From Yinghuangia sp035454725 (GTDB lineage: Bacteria; Actinomycetota; Actinomycetes; Streptomycetales; Streptomycetaceae), in assembly GCF_051388935.1 (NCBI RefSeq), contig NZ_JBPKBI010000008.1, forward strand, positions 231,181-295,180: 64,000 bases of DNA, given 5' to 3'. The notes under the pieces were generated by a model. The model saw only the letters and a list, made by a program, of their open reading frames with translations, did not search any database and was not told the DNA's origin. A program made the position numbers and the translations under genes. This document shows, piece after piece, positions 16,242 through 24,614 of the stretch; within the stretch, counting starts at the first letter, position 1; the number at the start of each line of letters is the position of its first letter.

Positions 16242-16267
16242 GGATTCTAGCGGCGACGCGAATCGCG
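16242..16267 (-). promoter_or_regulatory. Leaderless-type promoter with inverted repeat for TetR gene
   Basis: On the minus strand a TAGAAT -10 box ends seven bases before the GTG start at 16236. Just upstream, CGCGA-A-TCGCG (16257-16267) is a perfect 5-bp inverted repeat around one base, in the spacer where a repressor would act. The -35 is weak. Confidence 0.5.
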
Positions 16268-16340
16268 AACGGCGAGGGGATGCCGAAATCGAGAACCGGA
16301 TTTCTCTTCGTGAGCGGCCCGGCATGCGGCCGGGTACGGC

Positions 16341-16530
16341 AGGGATTCGAAGGGATGTCCTATTGGGAGTGTCTTCGAAATCCCGCCGGGGCCACACATC
16401 GGGCCCGGCGGCCCTCTCAAGCCGAACCCGGGCCGAGCCGCGCGTCTGCGCCTTGCGATGCGCGGCATGAAGGAGGGCCGTCCAGGTCCGGTGCGACGCT
16501 GCCTGGTCCGAGGGGGATTCGAAGACACCC
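16341..16530. repeat. Three TTCGAA-centred repeats in a long intergenic region
   Basis: GGGATTCGAAGG (16342-16353), GTGTCTTCGAAATCCC (16370-16385) and GGGATTCGAAGACAC (about 16514-16528) share a TTCGAA core. The second and third are near-perfect inverted copies of each other over 15 bp, 130 bp apart. No gene is supported between 16268 and 16714. They may be operators for the downstream oxidoreductase, or a remnant mobile-element end. Confidence 0.5.
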
Positions 16531-16714
16531 CTAGAGTCGTGGGCGTGGACGACAACGCCGCTTGCCGAGATCGAGAAGAGCCCGTTGGAGGCGTGACGCC
16601 GACCGGGCCGGGCCACGATTCCGTGGCCGGGGGCCGCATGACGGCACGTGCGTGCCGGGGCGCGGGGCTGTCCGCGCCCGGTCGCATCATCCGCGGCGCC
16701 GGTGGTGGCATCCG

Positions 16715-17650
16715 ATGACCGGATCCGCTCGCGACCGCCTCGGCGGCGACACCGTCGGCATCGGCTTCGTCGCGCCGCGGGATTTCCCGGCGGCAGCGGC
16801 CCTCGACCGTACGCCCGGCGTCGACTCGCTGTGGGTCGGCGGCCACATCGCGTCCCGCAACCCGAGTCCCGAGCCGATGGCGTGGCTCGCCGGTCTTGCG
16901 GCCGTCACCGAACGGGCCGTCGTGGGCTCGGCGGTGGTGACGCTGCCGCTGTATCCGCCGGCACTGATCGCCAAGCAGGCCGCCGACCTCGACAACGCGT
17001 CCGGCGGGCGGATCGCGCTCGGCATCGGTGTCGGCGGCGAGTATCCCCAGGAGTTCGCCGCGACGCATGTCCCCACGAAGGGGCGGGGAGCGCGCACGAA
17101 CGAGGCCGTCGAGCTCGTACGCGCCTTCTGGACCGGTGAGCCGGTGACGCACGAGGGGCCCCTCCATCCGGTGTCCGGCGTGCGCATCCACCCGCCGCCC
17201 CTGCAACGCGGCGGCCCGCCGATCATCGTGGCCGGCCGCGGCGACGCCGCGATGGCGCGTGCCGCGCGGCTCGGCGACGGGTGGATGCCGTACATGTACT
17301 CGCCGCGCAGATACCGGCAGTCGGTCGCCACGATCCGCGAACTCGCCGATCGGGCCGGGCGCGACCTCGCCGATTTCGGGTGGCTGGCGTACATCCCCGT
17401 CTGCATCGACGACGACGGCGAGCGGGCCCTCCGCGACACCGCGGCGTTCCTCGGCGGGACGTACCGGCAGGACTTCACCGAGCTCGCGCGCCACATCGGC
17501 GCGGCGGGCACGGCGGCCGAGGTCGCCGGGCGCCTGGCCGCGTACGTCGAGGCGGGCGCGCGCCACTTGGTCCTGCTGCCGTGCCGCCGAGAAGACGACA
17601 CCATCGCCCGCATCCTCACCGAGGTCGCACCGCAACTACGGCGTACCTGA
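16715..17650 (+). CDS. Luciferase-like (LLM class) flavin-dependent oxidoreductase
   Basis: A 311-residue TIM-barrel enzyme of the bacterial luciferase superfamily, probably using FMNH2 or F420. It starts TVGIGFVAPRDFPAAAALDR. Family marks are VDSLWVGGHI, PLYPPALIAKQAADLDNASG, then RIALGIGVGGEYPQEF and PPIIVAGRGDAAMARAARLGDGW. The combination of GIGVGGEYPQEF with a C-terminal helix is common in F420-type members. The in-frame extension to 16562 is Arg-rich and looks non-coding, so ATG 16715 is preferred although its ribosome site is weak (GGTGG). It follows a 450-bp region with TTCGAA repeats. No partner flavin reductase is adjacent and the substrate is unknown. Confidence 0.83.
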   Translation: MTGSARDRLGGDTVGIGFVAPRDFPAAAALDRTPGVDSLWVGGHIASRNPSPEPMAWLAGLAAVTERAVVGSAVVTLPLYPPALIAKQAADLDNASGGRIALGIGVGGEYPQEFAATHVPTKGRGARTNEAVELVRAFWTGEPVTHEGPLHPVSGVRIHPPPLQRGGPPIIVAGRGDAAMARAARLGDGWMPYMYSPRRYRQSVATIRELADRAGRDLADFGWLAYIPVCIDDDGERALRDTAAFLGGTYRQDFTELARHIGAAGTAAEVAGRLAAYVEAGARHLVLLPCRREDDTIARILTEVAPQLRRT

Positions 17651-17879
17651 CCGGTGTTCCGGCCCTGTCGGTCCCGGTTCCGTCGCCGACCCGGCCAGAC
17701 TGACCGCGGTGTAACCGATCCGATGTTCCACCCCGTCGGTCCCGCCGCCGACGCGGCCGGGTCGTGCGAAACGGGAACGGCTCATCTGCGCGTGACAAAC
17801 GCGCTGTGCGGACACGACATCGCCTTGCTCGACGACCTGACCTAGCCTCCCCTGCCACATGGCTCGTGAGGGGAGCAGC

Positions 17880-18103
17880 GTGGTGTCGTTCGAGATCGTG
17901 GGCGCGGGTGCGCGCGGAATCGCAATGATGAGTCGATGGGCGGTGGAGGAGGGCTGGAACCAGGGGCTCTCCGACCGGTTCGCGTTCGCCACAACCGACC
18001 CGCACGGGTTCTTCATCGGGACAACGCGCGGATGTACACCGGCGACGCGCCCGACGTGGAGCTGTCCGGCCTCTTCGCCGTCACCAGTGGCGAGCTGGGA
18101 TGA
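17880..18103 (+). pseudogene. GNAT acetyltransferase remnant with internal deletion and frame change
   Basis: The first 47 codons after GTG 17880 (GAGGGGAG upstream) read like the start of an actinobacterial GNAT: MMSRWAVEEGWNQGLSD, then TTDPHGFFIG. Directly after, in another frame, 27 codons read DNARMYTGDAPDVELSGLFA, then VTSGELG and stop, which resembles the usual C-terminal end of the same family (MYTG-aPd-l--vFGVT-FELG). Roughly 200 codons of the core, including the acetyl-CoA site, are absent. The simplest reading is a gene with one large internal deletion joining its ends out of frame. The flanking genes are intact. Confidence 0.6.
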
Positions 18104-18197
18104 CCCTGCCAGGCCCGGAGAAGACGGGCGTGACCATTGACTTCTTTCGCGGGCGGCTATAGAGAATGTGCTTCTCCAACACGTGACGGAGGTCGAT

Positions 18198-19100
18198 GTG
18201 GCGGACGTGACTCGGCGGCTCGTCGGGCGTACCGCGATCGTCACCGGTGCCAGCCGCGGGCTGGGCAAGGCGATCGCGGTGGCCTTCGCCCGCGAGGGCG
18301 CGTCCGTCGCCGTGGTCGCGCGGACCGAGCAGCAGTGGAGTCCGCGACTGCCCGGGACCATCCACGACACCGTCGCCGAGATCGAGGCCGCCGGCGGGCA
18401 CGCGGTGGCTGTCGCGGCCGACCTGTCCCGACCGCAGGACGTGGACCGGGCGGTGGAGGAGACCCGCGCCGCGCTCGGCCCCGTCGACCTGCTGGTCAAC
18501 AACGCCGCGCTCACGGTGGGCGGGCGCCCTCCGGCCCGCGGCTCCGAGAACGGCAGTTCGCAGCCGGAGAAGCCGGCAGGGCTGCGCAACCTGCGCGACC
18601 GTCCGTTGCCGGTGTCGTTCCTCGACTACCCCCTGAAGTCGTTCCGCCTGCATTTCGAGATCGGGCTGTTCGCGTCGTACCGGCTCATGCAGTTGGTCCT
18701 CCCGGACATGGTGGCGGCAGGGCGCGGCGCGATCGTGAACATCACGTCGCTGGCCGCATTCCTGCCGGGTGAAGGCCCGTACACCACCGAGCGTCGCGGG
18801 CCGATCGCGTACGGCGGCAACAAGGCCGCGCTGCACCACCTCACCGAGTGCGTCGCGGCGGAGATGCAGCGCCACGGCATCGCGGTCAACGCGCTTGCGC
18901 CGTCCGAGCCGGTCGAGACCCCCGGCAACCAGTACGCCTCCGCCGGCGAGACGGACTGGGCCACGTCGGAGGACTTCGCGGAGGCGACCGTACGCGTGGC
19001 CCTGGCCGACGCCGCGACCACGACGGGTCGCGTCCTGTGGAGTGACGACGTCCTCCACCCCGAACTCGGCGCGCGCGGCTGGCTCCGGTCGCTGCCCTAG
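18198..19100 (+). CDS. Short-chain dehydrogenase/reductase
   Basis: A 300-residue classical SDR. The cofactor motif is T16-GASRGLG (TGxxxGxG). The adenine-ring NNA motif is in LLVNNAALT, a Ser lies in NITSLAAF, and the catalytic Tyr205 and Lys209 occur in YGGNK. The region between residues about 110 and 150 (RPPARGSENGSSQPEKPAG) is an insertion beyond the basic fold, which makes the protein longer than the usual 250. GTG 18198 was chosen because GGAGG lies five bases upstream; GTG 18168 and 18183 would add unconserved residues. The substrate is unknown. A hairpin terminator follows 220 bp downstream. Confidence 0.86.
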   Translation: MADVTRRLVGRTAIVTGASRGLGKAIAVAFAREGASVAVVARTEQQWSPRLPGTIHDTVAEIEAAGGHAVAVAADLSRPQDVDRAVEETRAALGPVDLLVNNAALTVGGRPPARGSENGSSQPEKPAGLRNLRDRPLPVSFLDYPLKSFRLHFEIGLFASYRLMQLVLPDMVAAGRGAIVNITSLAAFLPGEGPYTTERRGPIAYGGNKAALHHLTECVAAEMQRHGIAVNALAPSEPVETPGNQYASAGETDWATSEDFAEATVRVALADAATTTGRVLWSDDVLHPELGARGWLRSLP

Positions 19101-19323
19101 GGCCACGGCCGGCAGTCGCCCGCCCTCGGGGCGAACGCCGCGGTCCTTCGCCTGTCCGGGCAGCGGTGGCACGGGGCGGTCGGGACCGGCAAGGTGGAAG
19201 ACGGGGGAAGCCGCTCGGGGCATCGAAGCGGAGGAAGTCCAGTCTTTGTTCCCAAGAACGAACCCGTCCGGATCCGGCACGTGCGGGGCCGGCCCGACAC
19301 GCGGCCCTCATGCCGCAGCGGCG

Positions 19324-19363
19324 CCCCTGACGGGCACGCGGGAGCCGCAGGGCCCGTCAGGGG
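19324..19363. terminator. Hairpin terminator after SDR
   Basis: A 12-bp perfect inverted repeat (CCCCTGACGGGC at 19324-19335, its complement at 19352-19363) with a 16-base loop. It is the main structure in the otherwise gene-free interval 19101-19549. Confidence 0.65.
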
Positions 19364-19549
19364 CCGCCGGCGACGGCGAATCCTTTCTGTGTACAAGTGA
19401 GTTCGCCGCGGTGGTGGCCCAAGACCGTTGCCTGCCTGGTCGGATGCGGGGGTATCCGATGAATTCGCCGTCGACCGGGGTGCGGTGCCCGGATTCGGAA
19501 GACCGGGGCGGAAGTGCGTCCGCCTGCGGCTGCCAGGAAGGAATCCGCC

Positions 19550-20209
19550 ATGAACAGCGCCGCGGAGCACACGCGAGTTGCCGGACCCGTCACCCTGGAC
19601 GGTCGGCTCGACACGAACCTGTCCCGTTGGCTGTGGCTGGTCAAGTGGCTGCTGCTGATCCCGCACCTGATCGTGCTGGTGTTCCTGTGGATCGCATTCG
19701 TTCTCGTCAGCGTGGTGGCGTTCTTTGCGATCCTGTTCACCGCGCGCTACCCGCGCGGGCTGTTCGACTTCAACCTGGGCGTGCTGCGCTGGACGTGGCG
19801 GGTCAGCTACTACGGCTACAGCGCGTTGGGCACTGACCGTTACCCGCCGTTCAGTCTCCGTGACGACCCCGGCCATCCGGCCCGGCTCGACGTCGCCTAT
19901 CCGGAACAGCTCTCCCGGGGGCTGGTGTTGGTGAAGTGGTGGCTGCTCGCCCTCCCGCACTACGTGTTGGTCGTCGCGTTCAGCTCCGGCTTTTGGCGCG
20001 GTCCGGGTCTGACCGGTCTCCTCGTGCTGTTCGCCGCGGTCGCGCTGCTGTTCACCGCGCGCTACCCGCGCGGGATCTTCGACTTCGTGATGGGGCTGAA
20101 CCGCTGGACCGTGCGCGTAGTCGCGTACGCGGCTTTGATGACCGACGTCTATCCGCCGTTCCGTCTCGACCAGGGCGGCGCGGAACCGGCGGAAAACGTT
20201 CACCTCTGA
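19550..20209 (+). CDS. DUF4389 integral membrane protein
   Basis: A 219-residue protein of the DUF4389 type. It contains two copies of a module made of a hydrophobic pair followed by FTARYPRG-(L/I)-FDF: the first at about residues 66-75 after the helices WLLLIPHLIVLVFLW and VVAFFAILF, the second near 165. Each module continues with W-T-R and ends with YPPF. The duplicated structure suggests an ancestral gene duplication and probably four membrane helices with conserved cytosolic loops. AAGGA precedes the ATG. No function is established for this family; it is often expressed alone, as here. Confidence 0.82.
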   Translation: MNSAAEHTRVAGPVTLDGRLDTNLSRWLWLVKWLLLIPHLIVLVFLWIAFVLVSVVAFFAILFTARYPRGLFDFNLGVLRWTWRVSYYGYSALGTDRYPPFSLRDDPGHPARLDVAYPEQLSRGLVLVKWWLLALPHYVLVVAFSSGFWRGPGLTGLLVLFAAVALLFTARYPRGIFDFVMGLNRWTVRVVAYAALMTDVYPPFRLDQGGAEPAENVHL

Positions 20210-20662
20210 AATCAGGCGAAGTCTGAATTCGGGGGTCGGGTGATCGGCGCGCCCGTTCGCATTCGCGGACGAAGATCGGCCATTGCACGGAAACTCTCCG
20301 CTGCGCTCCGTGCCGCCGCGTGACTTTCCGTTCGCCGGAATCCTGCGGTAGGGCGGACTCCAAGTGGGCCCGGCACGGCGCATCGGCTGAGAAAGCGAGG
20401 CTGACCAGCGGATTCAGTGCGACATGGGAGCGCCCTCCCGGAGATGACGGACGCTGTGGGGCCGGCGTCGGCCGCGTCTGAGCGCGTGCGGCATCTGCAT
20501 GCGGGCCCTTCCGTCGCAAAGATCGCAATACCGGTTGGGGATGCAGGGTTGCGCACGCCGGGCGGCTGCGTCAATGCCTTGACGGAGGCTGTTACAGCCC
20601 ATTTGGTTTGGCCTGTGCGCCACCACAACACGAAGCGGACACGGCGCGAAAGCAAACATTGA
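20210..20662. other. Intergenic stretch without a supported gene
   Basis: Open frames on both strands here have no ribosome sites and odd composition. Nothing convincing is seen until the hairpin cluster that begins at 20663. Confidence 0.45.
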
Positions 20663-20735
20663 TTCTCGGTACGCGAGAAGATACTTTCCTCTACGCGAGA
20701 GGGACAAGATGATCGTCGCGACGGGGGGTCGCGAC
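20663..20735. promoter_or_regulatory. Cluster of small hairpins and repeats upstream of binding-protein gene
   Basis: Within 73 bp lie TTCTCG-GTACG-CGAGAA (20663-20679), CCTCT-ACGCG-AGAGG (20688-20702) and two copies of the palindrome GTCGCGAC (20715-20722, 20728-20735). TACGCGAGA also occurs twice, with copies 22 bp apart (20670 and 20692). The interval continues without a gene to 21014. This could be an operator array or a structured leader for the LivK-type gene. Confidence 0.45.
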
Positions 20736-21014
20736 CGGAACAGGTGGAACGCGGCCGGGTGACGTCCCCGGGCACGGGCCCTGCGGGCAGATCCACCGAC
20801 ATTCATGGCGCTCCTGCGCGGGTTCCGAGCCCGCGCTCGTCCGCCTGCCCAGCCGGCCGCCCGACCGGAGTTCGAGGTCGGACACGCCACAAGCCAACAG
20901 CACCACGCTCCACACCGCCCGGGGCCGAGGGAACGCTGCTCGGCCGCGTCGCGGTGAACCGCAAGTACGTGTATTTGTAAGCCGTTTCTGGGGACAGCCT
21001 TGAGGAGGCAGCCC

Positions 21015-22400
21015 GTGAGACCGCAGAGGACTCTTGTCGCCGCTTTGTCGGTGACCGCTCTGCTCGCGGTGGGATGCGGAGACCGGGGCGACAGCTCCGA
21101 GTCGGACGCCCCGCCGACAAACGCCCAAGCCACCGCCACATCGGCGGACTTCGGTGACCTGAAGAACGTCTGCCAGCCCGGCAAGCCGACGAGTTCGCCT
21201 GCCCAAGGCGTCACCGCGAGCGAGATCAAGGTCGGCGTACTCAGCGACGTCGGCTTCACGAAGAAGCAGGAGTACCTGGACGCGGCAAAGGTGTTCACGT
21301 CGTGGTGCAACGATGCGGGCGGCATCAACGGGCGCAAGCTCGTGGCCAACACGCACGACACCAAGATGATGGAAGTGCGCCAGCGCATGACCGACGCGTG
21401 CCGCGACGACTTCGCGCTCGTCGGCGGCGGCGCGGCATTGGACAACATGGGTGTCAAGGACCGGCTGTCGTGCCTGCTGCCGGAGTTCCCCGCCCAGACT
21501 GTCTCCCTGGAGAACTCCGGTTCCGACCTCCAGGCGGCCACGCAGCCCGGCGGTTCGTCGTGGGTGATGTACGCCGGCTACTACAACTGGCTGCTCAAGG
21601 AGGCCTACCCGGGCTCGGCCGGTGCCGTCGGTGTCATCGGCGGCGACTCCCCGTCGGTCAAGGTCCTCGTCGAGATGGCCGTGGACGGTGTCAAGGCCAC
21701 CGGCGGCGCGGTGACGTACAACGACCTGTACCCGGCGCAGGGGGTATCGGACTGGATGCCGTACGCGCAGTCGATCAAGAGCAAGAACGTCAGGGGCCTG
21801 CTCTTCTACGGGGCGTTCCCCCAGCTCGCGAAGCTGGAGCAGGCGCTCACGACGATCGACTACAAGCTCGACTGGATCGACGCCAACAGCAACGCCTACG
21901 GTGACGACTTCCTTCAGCTGACGGGCAACCAGGCGCTCGCCGCGCAGAACAACATCGCCGACCTGAGCGGCGTGTACCCCCTGGAGCTGGCCGCCCAGAA
22001 CCCCGCCACGCAGAAGGTCATCGACCTGTACGCCAAGTACGCGCCCGGGGCGAAGGTGGGGCTCGGATCCATCCGCGCGTTCTCGTCCTGGCTGCTGTTC
22101 GCCAAGTCGGCCGCCACATGCGGCGACCAGCTCACCCGCAAGTGCGCGTATGACGCCGCGCTGACCGAGAAAGCCTGGACCGCGGGCGGACTCCAGGCGC
22201 CGCTGGACATGTCGAGTCCGGACCTTCCGGTGAAGTGCTTCAACGTCGTGGCCGCGACGCCTGACGGCTGGAAGCCGGCCGACTTCAAGCCGGACACCGG
22301 TGCCTACCGCTGCGACGCGCCGGCGATCAAGCTCACCGGCAACTACCCGAAGCCGACCACGCTCGCCGATGTGGGCAAGAGCATGGCCGACTTCAAGTAG
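21015..22400 (+). CDS. Branched-chain amino acid-type ABC transporter substrate-binding lipoprotein
   Basis: A 461-residue periplasmic-binding-protein type I (LivK/urea family) lipoprotein. The signal peptide ends in the lipobox LLAVGC. The binding fold starts with ASEIKVGVLSDVG, continues with FTSWCNDAGGINGRKLV and MTDACRDDFALVGGGAAL, and has several cysteines (WCND, DACR, SCLLPE, TCGDQ, RKCAYD, KCFN) that may form disulfides outside the cell. GAGGAGG lies six bases before GTG 21015, preferred to TTG 21000. No permease or ATPase gene is adjacent, so it is an orphan binding protein or serves a transporter encoded elsewhere. It is followed by a strong terminator. Confidence 0.85.
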   Translation: MRPQRTLVAALSVTALLAVGCGDRGDSSESDAPPTNAQATATSADFGDLKNVCQPGKPTSSPAQGVTASEIKVGVLSDVGFTKKQEYLDAAKVFTSWCNDAGGINGRKLVANTHDTKMMEVRQRMTDACRDDFALVGGGAALDNMGVKDRLSCLLPEFPAQTVSLENSGSDLQAATQPGGSSWVMYAGYYNWLLKEAYPGSAGAVGVIGGDSPSVKVLVEMAVDGVKATGGAVTYNDLYPAQGVSDWMPYAQSIKSKNVRGLLFYGAFPQLAKLEQALTTIDYKLDWIDANSNAYGDDFLQLTGNQALAAQNNIADLSGVYPLELAAQNPATQKVIDLYAKYAPGAKVGLGSIRAFSSWLLFAKSAATCGDQLTRKCAYDAALTEKAWTAGGLQAPLDMSSPDLPVKCFNVVAATPDGWKPADFKPDTGAYRCDAPAIKLTGNYPKPTTLADVGKSMADFK

Positions 22401-22505
22401 CACCGAGTCGCGGATCGCCACGCCAGGCGACAGCAAGCGGAAGGCGGCGCGCACCTGTTCGCAACAGCGACGATGAAGCGCTGCTGAACGGGAGCGAACG
22501 CACCC

Positions 22506-22545
22506 CCGTGTAAGGGACGGCCGGAATCGGCCGTCCCTTACACGG
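22506..22545. terminator. Long perfect hairpin terminator
   Basis: An 18-bp perfect stem (22506-22523 with 22528-22545; arm CCGTGTAAGGGACGGCCG) is closed by GAAT. It lies between the binding-protein gene and the oppositely oriented ligase gene, so it can serve both. Confidence 0.85.
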
Positions 22546-22672
22546 CGTTCTGCGGTCATGGCACGAAAAGCACGTCAGCGGGCGGGTGTTCGTGACGGCG
22601 CAGGGCGCAGGTGACTGCCGGGCATTGCCGTGAGAGCGGACCGGTTGTCTGCGCGGTGTTGTCGTTTTACTA

Positions 22673-22704
22673 CGGCAGCACGGCAGCACGGCAGCACGGC
22701 AGCA
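22673..22704. repeat. Four tandem CGGCAGCA octamers
   Basis: Four perfect head-to-tail copies of CGGCAGCA, followed by about 80 bp of related but degenerate sequence up to the 3' end of the ligase gene. Array length may vary between strains by replication slippage. Confidence 0.8.
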
Positions 22705-22781
22705 CGCTGGCACGGCGGCATGGCGTCGCGACGTCACCGCGTCACGGCATTACCGCGTCGCGGCGTCACAGGGGCACGGCG

Positions 22782-24065
22782 TCACAAGGGAGACGGCTCC
22801 GTCGCCACCGGCGGCACGGGCGGGACCTGCGGCACCTGCGGCACCTGCGGGACCTGCGGGACCTGCGGTGCGCCGGGGATGCCCTCCACCATCCTCGGAG
22901 CCTCGTCGGCAAGGCCGGCCCCCGGGGCCACGGTCGCCGTCCGCTGCCGCGGGACCGCGAGTGGCGGCCACTCGGGTGCCGCGGCGGTCCGCTCCACCAC
23001 CCAGTCCACCGCCCGAGCCGGTTCCCACGCCCAGCCGCGTGCCGCCCGGCGCTGCTGCTCCGCCGCACTGCCCGATGCGAGCGTGCGCTCGGCCAATGCG
23101 GAGATCAACGGCCAGTCGCCGTGCTCCTCCAGGTACGGGCGTACGTGTGCGAGGAGTTGGCGCACCACGTCCGCGGCCGGCGCGGAGCCGAAACCCCGGG
23201 GATCCACCAGCGGCCCTTCCAGCCCCGATCGCGCGGCCCGCCATGACGCGGCCCGCTGCCACTCCGTGGGCCAGACCGCGGGTGGCTCGCCTCCGGCCGC
23301 GGCCCGCATGCCGTGTGCCACCAGCGCGCGGAACAGCCCCGCGATCAGGATCGGCGTCTCCACCGACGGGCACGAATCGCACACCCGCAGCTCGATGGTG
23401 GGGAGATGGGAGGAGAGCCGCAGGTCCTGGTAGAGCATGCCCGGGTCGAGGAGGATGTCCGAATCGACGAGGCCGGCGATCATGGCGTCGTATTCGGCGG
23501 CGTTCGCGAACACCCCGACCGGTCCGGCGGCCGGCCAGCGCTGCCACATCTGCGTACGCCAGCTCGCGTACCCGGTGTCCGCGCCCTGCCAGTACGGCGA
23601 ACTCGCGGACAGCGCCAGCAGGACCGGGACCCATGGGGCGATCCACGGGAGGGCGCGCACGGCCAGGTCGCGGTCCTCGGCTTCGACGTGGACGTGCATG
23701 CCGCAGATGAGTTGCTCGCGGGTGAGGGCCGCGTATGTGTCGGCGATGCGCTCGTACCGGACGTTGGGGGTCAGAGCCGCGATCCCGAAGTCCGCCAGCG
23801 GGACCGTGCCGACGGCCGCGACACCGACATCCAACTTGGTCGCGACGCCGACGATCTCGGCGCGCAACGCGACCAAGTCCTCTTGGAGCGCGCGGAGGTC
23901 CCGATGCGGTCGGCTGTTCGACTCCAGAACGGTCTGGTGCAGTTCGGCGGTGAAACCCTCACCGGACAGGCCGTTCAGGATCGCCGGGGCCTGCGGCACC
24001 AGCCGCCGGGTCTCCAGGTCGATCACATGGAACTCTTCCTCGATACCAACTTGTGCTACGCGCAA
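22782..24065 (-). CDS. Glutamate-cysteine ligase-like protein (YbdK/GCS2 family)
   Basis: A 427-residue carboxylate-amine ligase-like enzyme. It opens with VGIEEEFHVID, the ATP/metal-binding GIEEEF motif of the family. HQTVLESNSRPHRDL, ICGMHVHVEAEDRD, LALSASSPYWQGADTGYASW and LRVCDSCPSVETPI follow in the expected order. Family members show weak gamma-glutamylcysteine ligase activity; mycothiol producers use other main thiols, so the real substrate is uncertain. TTG 24065 was chosen because GGGAAG precedes it; GTG 24125 would add 20 non-family residues. The protein runs about 45 residues past the family end, finishing in PQV repeats encoded by 9-bp DNA repeats at about 22820-22868. Confidence 0.82.
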   Translation of the reverse strand: MRVAQVGIEEEFHVIDLETRRLVPQAPAILNGLSGEGFTAELHQTVLESNSRPHRDLRALQEDLVALRAEIVGVATKLDVGVAAVGTVPLADFGIAALTPNVRYERIADTYAALTREQLICGMHVHVEAEDRDLAVRALPWIAPWVPVLLALSASSPYWQGADTGYASWRTQMWQRWPAAGPVGVFANAAEYDAMIAGLVDSDILLDPGMLYQDLRLSSHLPTIELRVCDSCPSVETPILIAGLFRALVAHGMRAAAGGEPPAVWPTEWQRAASWRAARSGLEGPLVDPRGFGSAPAADVVRQLLAHVRPYLEEHGDWPLISALAERTLASGSAAEQQRRAARGWAWEPARAVDWVVERTAAAPEWPPLAVPRQRTATVAPGAGLADEAPRMVEGIPGAPQVPQVPQVPQVPQVPPVPPVATEPSPL

Positions 24066-24475
24066 GCGACTTCCCTTTCCCCGGTGGCGTGACGACGCTG
24101 TCCCGCCATGAACGCGGATTGCCACGAGCCCGTAAGTTCACCGGCCGTCTGAGGCCTGTGCGTGTCTCCCAGCGGAACGCTCGGGCCTGACAAAGGACTT
24201 CGTCTGGTCCCTACCCGCCCCGCACGATCCACGACCCTCGCGCGGCACGCGAAGGCGCCGTCGGAACAAAGTGGTCGATCGCGTTCCGGAGCGCCACCGT
24301 GTCGGCGTCCCGACACCGTTGACTCGCCCGATTCCACCGACCACCCGTGCGTACGCCCCACCCGCGAGGCACCCGCCCGGCACTCCCGACAGCCATGTCA
24401 CAGCAGTTCCGACAGCACGGCGAACTCGGCGCCTCGTGACGCCTGGATCCAATCTTCCGTCCGAGTTGGTGGATT
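24066..24475. other. Intergenic stretch without a supported gene
   Basis: Short frames exist on both strands but show no ribosome site or recognisable product. The neighbouring genes both read leftward; the region upstream of the ligase start should contain its promoter, which I could not identify with confidence. Confidence 0.4.
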
Positions 24476-24519
24476 TCTATCCTTACCGCGCAGTTTCGCC
24501 GGGGGCGAAAGGGGATAGA
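24476..24519. other. Two-tier hairpin
   Basis: An outer stem TCTATCC/GGATAGA (24476-24482 with 24513-24519) encloses an inner perfect stem TTTCGCC-GGG-GGCGAAA (24494-24510). It lies just past the terminator of the leftward hypothetical gene and may be a second terminator or a small structured RNA. Confidence 0.4.
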
Positions 24520-24562
24520 CGCGATGGTTGTCCTTGCGCAGGAGGCTGAGCGGCAACGGAAA

Positions 24563-24596
24563 GGCCCGCCGCGCCCGTGGCGGAGCGCAGCGGGCC
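24563..24596. terminator. Hairpin terminator after hypothetical gene
   Basis: GGCCCGC (24563-24569) pairs with GCGGGCC (24590-24596) around a 20-base GC-rich loop that can pair further. It sits 18 bp beyond the stop of the leftward gene at 24615. Confidence 0.6.
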
Positions 24597-24614
24597 CCTC
24601 GGCCGGACGGCGGC

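Noticed and set aside
16458..16718. An 86-residue frame overlapping the LLM gene start by ATGA
   Set aside because: The overlap resembles coupling, but the sequence is low in recognisable structure, crosses the TTCGAA repeat and has no ribosome site.
22673..22704. CRISPR array
   Set aside because: The units are contiguous octamers without spacers and there are no cas genes.
24138..24452. Short frames on both strands in the gap before the ligase
   Set aside because: No ribosome site, skewed Arg/Ser composition and mutual overlap.
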